64,000 bases of DNA, taken from NCBI GenBank assembly GCA_002224055.1, contig AZLU01000169.1, positions 1-64,000 of the forward strand. Reading direction: 5' to 3'. The translations under genes were made by a program, and so were the position numbers. Shown here piece after piece: positions 11,818 to 24,133 of the stretch. How positions within the stretch are numbered: position 1 is the first letter of the stretch; each line of letters starts with the position of its first letter. The DNA is from Pezizomycotina sp. ARF18. Taxonomy: Eukaryota > Ascomycota. The notes beneath the pieces are model-generated. The model made no database searches. It saw only the letters and a list, made by a program, of their open reading frames with translations, and was not told where the DNA came from.

Positions 11818-12945
11818 ATGCAGGCTGTTATCGCCCATATTGAAAGGATTTGCGCGTGAGCCGAGGCGGAGCCGGAATTTCGACCCTCATGTATTGATCC
11901 CAGGATTTTGAACGGAGAGGCGGACATCAAGGGTAAGTCTGTTCCAAATCCTTTCCTTCTATCTTAAGATTATCACGGGAGCTTTAAAGCGATTCGGTTT
12001 GCTTGCTATTCTGTCCTTGATTTCGCTTGACGTCGACGAAGCTGACGAATAATGCTACAGGAGAAGTTGACGTGATAGACCGAAGCGCCCCCTCGACGTC
12101 ATCCAGGAATTGCGTCNNNNNNNNNNNNNNNNNNNNNNNNNNNNNNNNNNNNNNNNNNNNNNNNNNNNNNNNNNNNNNNNNNNNNNNNNNNNNNNNNNNN
12201 NNNNNNNNNNNNNNNNNNNNNNNNNNNNNNNNNNNNNNNNNNNNNNNNNNNNNNNNNNNNNNNNNNNNNNNNNNNNNNNNNNNNNNNNNNNNNNNNNNNN
12301 NNNNNNNNNNNNNNNNNNNNNNNNNNNNNNNNNNNNNNNNNNNNNNNNNNNNNNNNNNNNNNNNNNNNNNNNNNNNNNNNNNNNNNNNNNNNNNNNNNNN
12401 NNNNNNNNNNNNNNNNNNNNNNNNNNNNNNNNNNNNNNNNNNNNNNNNNNNNNNNNNNNNNNNNNNNNNNNNNNNNNNNNNNNNNNNNNNNNNNNNNNNN
12501 NNNNNNNNNNNNNNNNNNNNNNNNNNNNNNNNNNNNNNNNNNNNNNNNNNNNNNNNNNNNNNNNNNNNNNNNNNNNNNNNNNNNNNNNNNNNNNNNNNNN
12601 NNNNNNNNNTTGTTTAAAATTGTACGTTGCTAACATATACTGCGTGTTACATGAAAACAGAGCACTATGACTTCCTCCCCTACGTCACTCTCTCCCGCTG
12701 GCCGGCCTGCAATGACGAAGGCGCCTCAGCGTTGTCAATCTACATCCCACTCGCTCACGAAGACAACAAGAGGCGTACTCGTCCGATCGACGAGCTCTGG
12801 GAGATTAATACTAGGTTCCTCCTCTATCGCGCCGGCTGGTTCGTTCCGGAGTACGGCCCATGGGATTCTACTTGGACTTTGTCAATGGAGCCGAGATCCT
12901 GCTATCGTTTTCAAGGAGCCGATTGTTGAGGAGTTGGAAAATTAA
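11818..12945 (+). CDS. Hypothetical protein interrupted by the assembly gap
   Basis: Exon sequence before the gap reads MQAVIAHIERICA and, after a frame change or stop, AEAEPEFRPSCIDPRILNGE. A GTAAGT donor at 11934 and a TACAG acceptor at 12060 join it to GEVDVIDRSAPSTSSRN, then the N run begins. After the gap coding resumes with YVTLSRWPACNDEGASALSI, YIPLAHEDNKRRTRPIDELW and RFLLYRAGWFVPEYGP. After one more frame change it ends IVFKEPIVEELEN. The residue use is clearly coding. I do not recognise the family. The start is the first Met of the well-conserved-looking part and may lie further upstream. Confidence 0.55.
12117..12609. other. Assembly gap (run of N)
   Basis: A 493-base run of N inside a gene. 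The true length of missing sequence is not shown by the window. Confidence 1.
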
Positions 12946-13571
12946 GAGGTGAAAAATTATTACTAGGGAATATTGTAGATGATACTGTGTTTATAGGCGT
13001 AAGATATCCAAAGGTAGCAACGTATGGATTGGAAGAATCTCCGGTTTCATTCTGCAGATAATAAATAATATGGCGACGCTCTTATTACTATTAAATATCA
13101 ATGAACTACTCTGCAGGAGTTAGATTATGAAGCGCCCTCATGGGCCGATAATGGAGTCCGCAGTGTACATGCAGACGTTATTTGCTAGAAGCAAGGCGAT
13201 GGTTTGAACCTCCGTAGCAAGCGAAAATTGTGTATATTTCGTAGCATAAACTCACGATGCACGCGGAGGCAAATGTGTATATTAACTAGCGGTTAATGAA
13301 TCCATTAAGTGGACTGTAGAGTATGATGATCCAGGTAGGAGTCCTACGTGCTCGCTTTTTGTTTATAGGAAAAAAAAAGTGAGGATCAAAGGAAAACCTG
13401 CAGGACAGCACGATAGGAAGCCGTTACGGGTGTAAGCAATGAAAGAACAGAACTACCTTCGGGTACTCGCCGCGGGACGTTCCTCTGCCCTCCCTCCACC
13501 CGGGTCCGTCAAGAGGGTTCTTTTGGCGGATTTTTCAGCAGATTTTTACAGTGAATTTTTATCACGAATTC

Positions 13572-13654
13572 TTTTTTTTTTTTTTTTTTTTTTTGCTTTT
13601 TATTTGGCTGGCGGACTTTCACTTCATTTACTAAACTCCCGCACTCCACTCCCG

Positions 13655-13693
<39 letters not shown>
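13572..13693. repeat. T23 tract and A39 tract flanking 60 bases, in a promoter
   Basis: A run of 23 T (13572-13594) is followed 60 bases later by a run of 39 A (13655-13693). Together they could fold as an inverted repeat. The pair sits 200-320 bases before the start of an AT-hook gene. Confidence 0.8.
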
Positions 13694-13695
<2 letters not shown>

Positions 13696-13892
13696 AAAAT
13701 CTGTACAAACGTCGAAATCGTCAACCCGAAAATAATAAAAATCGAAACTCTTCATATCTGCACAATACTCTTCCGCTTAACGTATTCATCTCTCTTCTTG
13801 TTCTTACTACTTATCTCTTCGTATCTCGTGCTTTTCTCATTCTCCAACGTCTATTTGTTACGTTTCACGCATCAAACAAACTCCGCGAATCA

Positions 13893-16702
13893 ATGATGGC
13901 TCCTCGTTCGCTTATCATTCCGGCCTCCCCGATCAGGCCTCCCAGCAGTGACAGGGAGGATTCTTTAGCCGCGTTCAACGGTATCATGCACAGCGATCCT
14001 ATAGAGATGCACGGTCACGGTGGTAAGTATTCATGATCATCCTTTTCTTCCCCATCGAACAAATATTCGAGGCCGCAGTCTTGCGCAGACGAGCTAATCA
14101 CTCCTCCTCAAACACTTATAGGTGAACCCGCCCGCGTCCCCGCCGTTAATAAATGCTCCCTCTCTCTCGTGATGAATCGCGATAGCGAAACTCCCAACCC
14201 GGAATCCCTTCAGCCCGTCCAAGTTGCTGCTAACGGTCACCTTGACGAGAACATGAATCTTTCTCTCGTTGGGACGATCCCGTCAAGCACGAGCGTACGT
14301 ACAGATACCCTAACAATACCATCAGTCCTCACCACTTCAAGGCCATTTGAACCTACTTCTTCTACTCTAATGATAACGCTTTGCTAATATTGACTGTTTA
14401 CTCATATATCTAGTCGAGATGATCGCTCAGTACAAGAACTGTAAGTTTCCGCAATCCTTTTAATAAAAAATCCATCAAAAGCACGATGCTAACAAGTTGA
14501 AATATTAGGAATGCTCTCACCTTGTCTTCCGACGGTATGAACGTCAAGCCCGAATACTTCTACAAGCGTGTTCCTGAGGAGGTTTATCAACTTTTCGAAG
14601 GTGAGGCTTTCATTTTTCTTAACTCATCGCGTTCTTCTTCATCCCCTTCAGTATCACGATCCTGCTCTTACGAAGGAAAATGTAAATGTTTTCCTATACT
14701 AACTTCTTTTTTGAAACGCAACAGAATACGGTGATATCTTCAAGGAGGAAGACCTCAACCCCTTCCACCCGGCCCTCGAAGAAATCAGACAGGAGAGTAT
14801 GTCCACCCGTACACCCATAGCCCTCTTCAAAAAGAAATATGCTAACTTTTGCCTTTCTATAGCTCTCCAGAGGTTCGGTATCTCATGTCTCGCGAACAAC
14901 GGCGGCGGCATGTCGATTGATGACTTTGAAGAATGTAAGTTTTTACTTCCTTGATTTCTCCTCAACTCGAGTTTCTTCTGTGGATTCAAAAGCTGATTCT
15001 TTTTCTCTGATTAGGCTTGTTCAACCTCATCAGGTTGGATCGCTGCCCGGACTTCGTCATCGACCTCCTCGGCCACCGCGCGTACGACTACACCCACAGC
15101 GAGAAGGATCCGAACAACAATGATTTCAATTTGAGCTCTATCAAATTGTCAAGGGGGTCATTAAGAATGTTATGAAGGTTAGGGAGATGGAAGAGGCTGA
15201 GTGTAAGTCCACCACTTCTCCTGCTTATTGTCGCACCCATCTAGAATGAAAGCAGGTCGTTCGTTTGCTAACATATGTGATTTTTAGCCGCCCATCGCCA
15301 CGAGGTGTACGCTCAATATAAGCAGAAACAGGAGGTTGAATACGAGAGTAAGTAAATTAACACGATCGCGCCTCTTCCATTTCCTTCTTGGTTTCTGGTG
15401 TTTCATTACAGTCCGAGTCTACTCTTTTTCTCCATGCGTTTTGCTGACAGCTTCCGGAATTCCTTGTAGACCTCCGCCGCGCTACCTCCGCCGAAGTCAT
15501 CGGCGACATCGAATACGAACGCAACACCCGTAAGTACAACCCTCCTCCAACACCCCCTTTCATCACCCAAAACGCTAATATCTACCCCCACAGGCCGTAC
15601 CCGCCCCTGCCGCCGCAAGAGCTCCTCCACGCACCTGCGCGGTTAGCAACCGCCGTACTCAGAAATCAACTCGGATTCCGACTCCGAGTCCCTCCCGCCC
15701 ATCACCGCCCGCGTCCTCACCAAAGCCGAAGCGCATGTCTTTAAACAAATCAAGTACATCCACGGCCGCTACCGCGTCCCGCAGGGGAACCAATGGGCGT
15801 TCGCATATTTTATTTCTTACGCGCACGCACCCTCCGAGGTTTTGTTGGCGCGTAAGAGGGATTTGCAAAACGGGAAGCAAAACCAGGCCGTGAAATTGTT
15901 CGATGGGGCGTTTCCGATTGATGCGGGGTTGTGGATTAAGGCGGGAAGTGTTTGTGTTGAATTTTCGTGGAGGAAGGTGATGGAAATGATTGGGCGGACG
16001 AGGGTGGTCTTCTGATGTGCAGGGGAAAATACGGGGTTGTAAGGAGCGAAGTCGTTGATGAGGGAATGTTGGAGGAAGGTGCTAGGGAAGGGGAACGCGC
16101 TGAGAGGAGGAGGGAGAGGTTGTTGAACGCTAGAAAGGCTGAGAAAGAGAGGATTAAGCAGGAGCTTGGCGAGGCTGCGAAGGGGGATGGTGATGGTAAT
16201 GATGGTGGAGAGGAAGAGGAGGCTGCGGAGAAAGCGAGGGGGAAGAGGGGAAGTACAAGAAGACTCTAAAGAGAGAGCAGGAAGAACAAGAGAAGAAAGC
16301 CCAGGAAGGAGAGGGGGAGCAGGAGCAGGAAGGGGAGGTTGTTCCCGTTCCCGTCGAGAAGGTCAGGCGAATCAGGGGCAAAGGCAAGAAGACCCTGCAG
16401 AGGGAGCAGGAAGAAGCTGAAAGGATTCGCAAAGAGGCCGAACTCCAGCAACAGCAACAGCATGAGCAAGTCGAACACACCGCGGACGTCCCGAAGCCTG
16501 CGACAAGAACAAGATGAAGGGCCAGAATTCTGAGTCGCCGGAGAACGTGGACCCCGGCGTTGCCGAAGCGGGAACCCCTACCAAGACGCTGAAACGCAAA
16601 AGGAGGGCCAGGGAGGAGATAGAGGCGAAAGCGGCTGAGCCGCCCAAGAAACGCGGACGTCCCATCGGCTCTACCAATAAGAGGAGGGCCGAAAAGGCCG
16701 CG

Positions 16703-16734
<32 letters not shown>

Positions 16735-16747
16735 TGGGAAGAACTAA
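13893..16747 (+). CDS. Multi-exon protein with C-terminal AT-hook and charged coiled coil
   Basis: It starts MMAPRSLIIPASPIRPPSSD. At least seven short GT..AG introns break the first half; the first is at 14023-14121. Exons encode FYKRVPEEVYQLFE, YGDIFKEEDLNPFHPALEEI, RFGISCLANNGGGMSIDDFE and FNLIRLDRCPDFVIDLLGHR. Then comes a block containing IKYIHGRYRVPQGNQWAFAY and FDGAFPIDAGLWIKAGSVCV. The last third is highly charged, with a duplicated TL[KQ]REQEE motif, a poly-Gln run and an alanine run. The end holds KKRGRPIGSTNKRR, a good AT-hook for minor-groove binding of A/T DNA. This suggests a chromatin or DNA-associated protein; the N-terminal domain is not recognised. A few frame changes occur. 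Confidence 0.7.
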
Positions 16748-18363
16748 GTAAGAGGTGGTACAATGGAAAATATTTCAAACGGAAACTTTATGAACAGAAG
16801 AATTCGAAAGGAGTAGCAAAGGTAAGCAGCTCACTTTCTCACTTTATCACCATCGACATCTATCTCAATACTGTCATTTTCATGGATCAGGCTAACAATT
16901 CCGACCTGCTGCCACATACGGAAATCACTTTATACTAGAAAAATCAACAACGGCGAAGACTATCAACATCCGATTTTCCCATGCCATCGGGTGTTAAGGA
17001 GAAAATGATATATACGATTAAAACAAGCACGATTCCTTTTTCACTTTCTTATGGTCAATAACGCCTCCTCTCTTTTCCCTTCCTCAAGGTTTTCTTCCTA
17101 TTTTCTTCATCATGGTAATCGGGTTTACTATTATCTGGGTTTTGTTTTTTCTCAATTATTGTACACATGGTTTGTTGTTCTTTTTTTTTTTTTTTTTTAT
17201 CTGCAAATGTTCAATATTATACTCTCGGTGGTACGGTATGAATTGCACAAAACTGTATTTTTCTTCTCCCTTGGCAATACATCAGAAGAAAGATAACTGG
17301 TTTGCAAATCAACCTATACCGTCTTGTACTCTTGTTCATAACTAGGGATATATCTTGCTTTTATCTTTCTCTCCCTCAATGCGTTAGTTAGTGGTTTACT
17401 AGGTTCAGTGTATAGGAAAATTCAACAAATTACTTCTATTATTACAAGTCTTCATGATGCATTAGCTAGGCTACTTATATATCTGACAATTCCACGCAAG
17501 TGCAACTCTCAAGTTGAACGAAGTCCATGAATCCGGGAGAGTGAAGTGACACCTGCTTCAAATCATTCTTTGAGGCTGTCATATCTTGAAGCTTCCGTTT
17601 CAATGGAAGAGTTTTCTTTTTTCAAATCGGAAGCACTGTTCCGTCGAATCTTCTCTACCAAATTCTGTTGCGCAATCTCCACCTTGCTAGCTATTGAATG
17701 GGCGAGACCGGACTTCTCGAAATCAACTCAGAGCATCGAGATACTGTGGGTGTAGGTCATTAGTTAGAGAAGTGATGAGATCAAGATATCAGGACGTTGA
17801 CAAGGTACTGGCTCCCGTCAAAGCAGTATTATAGATTTATAACGCCGTCAGTCTGTGATATAAATCGTTGTTATCTCCCTCGGTCGGTGAGCTTAGTAGA
17901 TCTATCATCGAATATTCTCTCATAAATTTGCTGTGATCACTGCCGGCTAGCATGCCTGTTCTAGAAACCACCGCACACCTAGGTTATAAGTGACCACCAA
18001 GGGCTAGCGATGAAGACCAAGTAAAACTAATAAGCTAGCAGGAGTATATACGTCAAATAACACTCTTGGAGTGGGTGTAAGGGCAATGATCTTGAAACCC
18101 AGCTTCCAGCCCCCGAAATTACACCAATGCTACAAATTTGAAAGCACCTCTCGTGATTGTTAATGCGACGAGCCGCATTGGAGGATGCCGCCGCCGCATA
18201 CAGTACCCCACCTTTTTGTTTTTCTTCGCGAAATTGCTATATATGTCATACTGTCGCGGTACAAGTGTACGTAGTATAGAAATATAATCGAATAATAATT
18301 TCAAGTTCAATACAATAAACTCATATTCGGTCCATTTATGCTAGTAGCTCGCTCCGGATCTTC

Positions 18364-18399
<36 letters not shown>

Positions 18400-18845
18400 G
18401 ACTATTACATCGTAAAATTATACTGAAATAAAGTTGGAAAGGAAGAGAAGCAAAATACACCGCTGAAAATAATAGGGAAAAAAAGGCATCGACCAAATAA
18501 GTCAACATAAAAATAAAAGCAGAAAGAAAGAAAATTCAAAAGTTCCGTCCTTCAAAAGAGAGAGAAATCATATATGCAAAAGTCCGATTTGTAAAATATT
18601 TCGTAATGTCGTCATGTCGTATTTCTATTTTTTTTTTCCCGGCCCTTAAAGTCGCCGATATGGATCCGTTGATATTTTATATTGTCGTGGCACAATCCCA
18701 CAAGACAAGAAAGAGGTTTTCCATCTCCTTTTTGCCGCCGTTACACCCTTTCAACGGATGCAACAATGGGCAGGTGGGTTCCTTGCTTTTTCTTTTCAAA
18801 AAACCCCCCAACCACTTCCAGCCTTTGACCTTTTTTTTTTTTTTT
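16748..18845. other. Intergenic with homopolymer tracts
   Basis: Likely 3' end of the AT-hook gene, then 17.3-18.8 kb without a supported gene. Contains a T run near 17180-17200, a run of 29 A at 18368-18396 and a T run near 18831-18847. Confidence 0.4.
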
Positions 18846-19402
18846 TTACGCGGCAGCTACATGCAGCGGCATGGGGCTGAAGACTATTACCGGGGAGGGC
18901 TTCGTACGCCTTTCCATCTCATACGCGAGCAGAGATCTAGCTTGCGGACAGGCTTTCGTATCGTGTATTTCGACCTCGTTGATCTGAATAGCCGCTACAG
19001 CAGTTTTCTTCCCGCCCAGAAGGGATTCTTCTGCACGAACCATCCGCTTAGAATCCGAACCGCCAGCCTTCTCTTGCAGAGCGAGTGGTTTTCGTCGCGC
19101 CGTAAAATGGGTGTAAATACCCCGTATCAAAGCCCCGTACTATTCCATCGCTACAAAGGACATCGACGGGTGTAGAAACTGTCCGTAAGCGACCGTGCGG
19201 TGCGCTGCTGACGCGGAATGGTTTGCGTAGTAATGGTAGCGGCGGCGGTGTTAGCGTTATCGTCGGTAGGGCGGGAGATGGAGAAGGTAGTAGTGTTATT
19301 GTAGTGGAGGGTATCTCGAGTGGGAGTTTGGGGATGTTGTAAGTTGCATTGTGGGAGATGAGCGGCGGCCGCTGGAGGGATCTGGGAGGGGCAGTGGGGC
19401 AT
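18846..19402 (-). CDS. Possible hypothetical protein, frame-broken
   Basis: The N-terminal part starts MPHCPSQIPPAAAAHLPQ and is rich in Thr, Asn and Pro. The C-terminal part, in another frame, reads AVAAIQINEVEIHDTKACPQ then ends in SPVIVFSPMPLHVAAA. The second segment looks like real protein. I recognise no domain. The plus strand also has an open frame across this span, but its residue use is less protein-like. Confidence 0.35.
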
Positions 19403-21291
19403 CGTTAGCTTCGTCGAACGAGATCAGGCTCGTTCAGGACAATATATATATTAAGAGTGAAGTACGACTCGAACAAAACCAAAACTACCGGAGGAAATGG
19501 GAGGGAATTTTTCTTGAGCTACCACATAGCTCCTTATATGTCTCCTCTCTTCTTGAAGAAGACCACAAAGAGGGGTGCAAACGGCTTGTCGGTGGTATAA
19601 TCGCTGGAAGACCGAGCAATAGGCAAAAATAATAAAACGAATACAGATCAAAACTCGTACCAGACACGAGGGCAAGATAGAAGAGAGATATTGAGAAGAA
19701 GAGACAGAGTGCCAAAGACCGATAACGCACAATTACCTATCTTTCACATCTCACATCTCCCCCTATCTTCGGTGTAACAAACACTCTTTCGTCTAGTCGC
19801 AGGCCAAAACTACCCGTAAATTTTTTGCCTAGCGCTGCTAGTCTTATCTGCACGATGACTCTGCGAAGGAAAGAGACCGACGTCAAGAGCATTTCCCACT
19901 AGTGTTTGTTTGCTCAGATAACTCTGTTCGCGGTTACTAGCGTAGAATTATTTTATATATGCTCCGCGAAGGAACCGGGGATGCGGATAGCTCCCAACAA
20001 AAAAAAATGTGCACTTGACCAGGAAAGCATGATGAATCACCGGCTAGACTCAGGGACGAACTTTTAAGCAGGGGTGGAATACTAACTTACGGAAAACGTT
20101 CAGATGCGGGGAACACATCGTGGTAGGGGGTGCTTGGTGACGGCATTGCGCAGTGAGGTTTGCGGAGAAGGCGGGAGAGGCCACGAGGATAGTTCGATTC
20201 TTTTTAGAACACGGAAGGGAATCGGGGGTTTCGAGTTACACGATGTGCCCGGCTCGTTGGGGAGAAATACACGCCAAGTACTTAGCGTGTTTTGACCTAT
20301 ATTTTTATACTGTGAAGGATAGTAGATCTCAGCATAGAGACGATCAACAAAACTGTAACGGTAGATTTAAGTAAAAAAAAATTAAATAGTCCTAGCAAGC
20401 GCCGTATATAGCCAGAAGCTCGAATCTAGCCAACCGCCCCACTAAGATGCCAGTGTATTGTAGCTCGAGCCTGTCGTTCCCTCCGCAGAAAAATCACGTT
20501 CTCAGTGTTCATGGGGTAATACTAATTTCGTGAAACCGCTTTTATTGCCACTTGATGAGTTTTAACGGCCCGCTGTGAAGGATGCACCGTTGCACAGCAG
20601 GCGTGATCATGCATCAGACTCTTTTAGTACGTTTGAAACGAAGATCGATGAAACAGCATACTAGCCGTCTCCCGAGCCTGATTGTTTCGTCTTGAATTTC
20701 ATATTGATAAAACAACAACCACTGGGAACAGGGTATTACACAGAATTACTTAACGAAGGTAGAATAGATTTGGGTATAATTTGCTATATTGTTCTGTTGT
20801 ATGCCTACGTTGAGGACTTTTCCCATACTGTATAACTTTGTTAAGCTACAGGCAAATGCTTTGAAAAAAAAAAAGAAAAAAAAAAGGAGAGACCTAACTT
20901 ATGAACGGAATAATACTAATAAAAACAACCTAATAGAAAGGGAAGAGAGTATATGAAAGGGTATAGAAGTATATCCGATGGTCCTGTTGTTACTCTGACC
21001 AATATATATACCAAACCCCTCTTCCTTTGTACTTCTTTTTCCATTTCCATTTGATGATGAAAATTGTAATAGTAAATAATGTCTCCTTCTCTTAAGTGAT
21101 ATATCTTCTCTTCGCGAATTCTCTTCGTCCCAGGATATCCTTTTTTTTTCTTTTCTCCTTATTTTTCTGTCAAATCTTTCTTTATCTTTCCCCGATTTTC
21201 TTTCTCCGAATAAAAATAAAAAATTCTCTCTTCTCCATCTCTTTTCATCGTCTTAGAAACAATATATATATATATAATAATCACCTTCCCA
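19403..21291. other. Intergenic, no supported gene
   Basis: Only short open frames. 20.85-21.28 kb is pyrimidine-rich with a TATATATATA run and probably includes the 3' end of the next gene. Confidence 0.4.
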
Positions 21292-23403
21292 TCATCCCCT
21301 AAACCTCTCCCCCTCAACCTGGACCCCCATATCCAACGTCGGCGGGAATAACCCATTAAACCCCCCGATCATTCCTTCACCCTGCTTCCCGGCATCGGTT
21401 TTAATCCTCTGCTCCCTCCTCCAAACCGCACCAGTTTTCTCTTCACCTTCGTAGACGACGTCGTACCAGTAAATGATTCCGGAGCCTTGGACTTTTCTCA
21501 ACCTACCCCTGATCTCGACGACGCGGTTGGTACCAGCGGTTTTCTTCTGTCCGATGATGGCGGATTTCTTGTGTTTAGTGCTGGGGTCGAAGATGGCGGC
21601 GTTGTTGAGACAAGGAGTAGATTCGTGATTTGGATGGGCGGTTCCGACGGGGGCTTTTGAGATGAGCGCAGCCGGTTTTCACGTCGACCTTATTCGTGGC
21701 GGTGTCACCGGTGGTGGTTTCTTCGGTTTTAGTTTGAGCCTGGGTTCCACTGCCGTCGCCGAAGAAACCGCGCGGGATACCCCAGCGAGCGGCCACGTCT
21801 TCGGCGGGTAGCGAGTCCAATGTTTAACGCCCATCCCCTCCCTCTCCTCCGCGAACTTCAGCGCCTCCTCGAGCGCGTTACGTATCGCGGCCGTCTCTTC
21901 TTTAATCTCGTCGATCTCATCCTCCTTGTTATTATCGGTAATGTCCTCCCACGTCCTCTGCTCCTCCCTCTTAACCCACCCGTACAGCTCCGGATCCTGA
22001 AACCTCAGCGGCTCCGACGCGATTTGCCCTGCGTAGTTATCGTTTAATGCCGCGTTAAGCATAGCAGCGTAAAACTCGACGGGTAAATCGGATTGCAACA
22101 GTTCTTTGAGGGAGAGGGGACGGATGATTCGTCCGTCTTGAGAGTGGACAGGGTGTCGTGCAGGCGGATCAGCGCGTTGGAGATGTAGTCGTTTTCAGCG
22201 ATAGGGATGCGGTGGAAGTGGGAGGAGCGGCGGCGGTGCTTTTGGGGGACGGCGTGGGTTCGTTTTCGGGAGAGGGATTAGGAGGTCGCTTCCGGGGCGG
22301 CCGCGCTTGCGCTTTTCGGGCTGGGTGGGTTCCGTGGTGTTCGGGGGAGGCGCATCGGCCATGATGACGTCGTTGATGCCGTTCGTGAGGTCCTTAACGA
22401 GGACGGAATTGTTGTTTCCAGCCGGGTGGTTCTCCATTCCGTTGATGCCGTTGGGGACTTGCGACGAATCCTGGGAAGCGCCGATGCCGTTCGCGATGCC
22501 GTTGACTCCGTTCTTCTGGATGACGTGGGGCTCGTGGATCCCGTTGACCTGCTCCCTGGTCCCTTCCCGTTCATCTCAACACGATTGACCCCATTCATAG
22601 CAACGCCAACATCACGCTGGATGTTTTCGGTTCCGTTGACGCCGTTGGAACTTTGCGACGAATCCTGGCAAGCTCCGGTGCCGTTAACATGCTCCTTCTG
22701 GACGGCGTGAGATTCGTGGATACCCTTTACTTGTGGTTTTGGATGTTGCATTCGTGGATCCCGTTAAGCACTTCCCCGTTCTGCTGTCCCCGTCCGACAA
22801 ACCCGTTCTGACGCTTGTCTCCCCCATTGACAATTTTCATCGAAACTCCGCCGTTCTTGTTCCTCATATCCACCACCTCGACCCACTGCTTAACCATATC
22901 GTCATCAATCTCCATATCAACCTTCATCCCACCATTAACAACCTCTTTCTGTTTCCCAATACCATTAGCAACCTCCTCCCCCTCCCCCTCAGCCTTAACT
23001 TTAACCCCGTAATAACTCTCAATAACTTCAACCGCATACTCCATAACCTCCTCCTCTTCCTCACTTAGCAAACCGTTCCTGACCATTTCCGTCTTCAGAG
23101 CGCGGGATCTTTAGTGGCCATGGCGCGGACGACGAGGTCGATGTGAGCGTCGTAGTAGACGTCGAGGGTCGTGCGCTGTGGTGGGGTTGAGATTGGTGCG
23201 GTGAAGAGGTGAAGGTTTCGGGAGCGGAGCGGAGAGGTCGATGCCGAAGTCGGAGAGGATGTCGCGGGTAGGGAGGAGGGAGCGGTGGAGGAGGTGGACC
23301 CGGGTGGAGGAGGTGCGGATAGTGATGGTGGCGGTGATGCGGAGGGTGGTTTGGAGGGTGCGGGCTTGGGAGGGCGGCCGCGGCGTTTGGATTTTGGCGG
23401 CAT
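21292..23403 (-). CDS. AT-hook protein with two-copy internal repeat, frame-broken
   Basis: Starts MPPKSKRRGRPPKPAPSKPP, an AT-hook at the very N terminus, followed by a Ser/Pro-rich stretch. Next come TTLDVYYDAHIDLVVRAM and LSEEEEEVMEYAVEVIESYY, a folded or helical segment. The middle has a unit of about 65 residues in two copies, recognised by SQDSSQ, NG[VI]NG and NGIHE or KGIHE words. A second AT-hook (KRKRGRPGS) follows. Later segments read YAAMLNAALNDNYAGQI and IRNALEEALKFAEEREGMG, and the C terminus contains RLRKVQGSGIIYWYDVVYEG. The two AT-hooks suggest a chromatin-bound protein; no catalytic domain is visible. At least five frame changes. Confidence 0.65.
22430..22745 (-). repeat. Two-copy coding repeat, about 195-base period
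   Basis: The word GCGACGAATCCTGG recurs with a spacing of about 194-195 bases (near 22461 and 22655) with similar flanks, giving the 65-residue protein repeat of the AT-hook gene. Confidence 0.7.
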
Positions 23404-24133
23404 TGTTGAGGTGATAGAGCTGTTTAGATGCTGTAAGCGTATCCTTCAAGGGGATTCTTTGAAAACCGTAGCTAATGAGATGAGGAGTTAGCAATTCGGA
23501 ACAAACAAACGCCAATGAATTCTCGGAATTGAAAAGAGCAATCGGTAATTGAAACGAACAGAATGGATTAGAGGGATGATCGATGATAGCGCGCCAATTG
23601 AAGCAATTCCGTATAGGTTAGATTACTTGCCAGTCCTCTCAATTATACGTTGTTTGTGTTTTATTATGCTGGGTTGTTTATTACGGTTATTTGTTGTTTG
23701 GTGGGGGAAAACGTTTGCGAAGTTGGCAAAAATTATCAAGGCGGAAAAACTTTCGCCAGCAAAAAAAAAAAAAAAAATAAAGAGAAAAAAAAATTTAAAT
23801 AAATTAATTAATTAAAATGAGAAAATATATATAAAGAAATATCAAAAATTCACCAGAGCACCTCGTCCTAATTGCTCGTCAGGAGGGCCTATAGCAGTGA
23901 TATCTGGGGTACTAGAGTGCGAATGGCTGAGAAGTGCTTCACTTTGCGTGTGTCTACGATTTTTTTTTTTTTTTTTTAGTGGTTGCTTGTTGGCCAGCCC
24001 GGAGAGAAAGAATCACGCGCGCGCTAGAGCGCCTACGCTCGCCTAGCCTAATATTGATATTGCACTCGAGATATTGGCGGATTGGGGGTCAAGTAGCGCG
24101 GCCTGGTTCCGGACACACGGCACTTCTCCCCCA
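23404..24133. other. Divergent intergenic region
   Basis: Shared upstream region of the minus-strand AT-hook gene and the plus-strand gene at 24.1 kb. Contains an A-rich tract at 23760-23820 and a T run near 23960-23980. Confidence 0.4.

Noticed and set aside
12027-12670. Long open frames through the N run
   Set aside because: Their length comes from unknown bases in the assembly gap; only the flanking exons carry information.
13439-13735. Open frames with long phenylalanine and lysine runs
   Set aside because: They are translations of the T23 and A39 tracts, not proteins.
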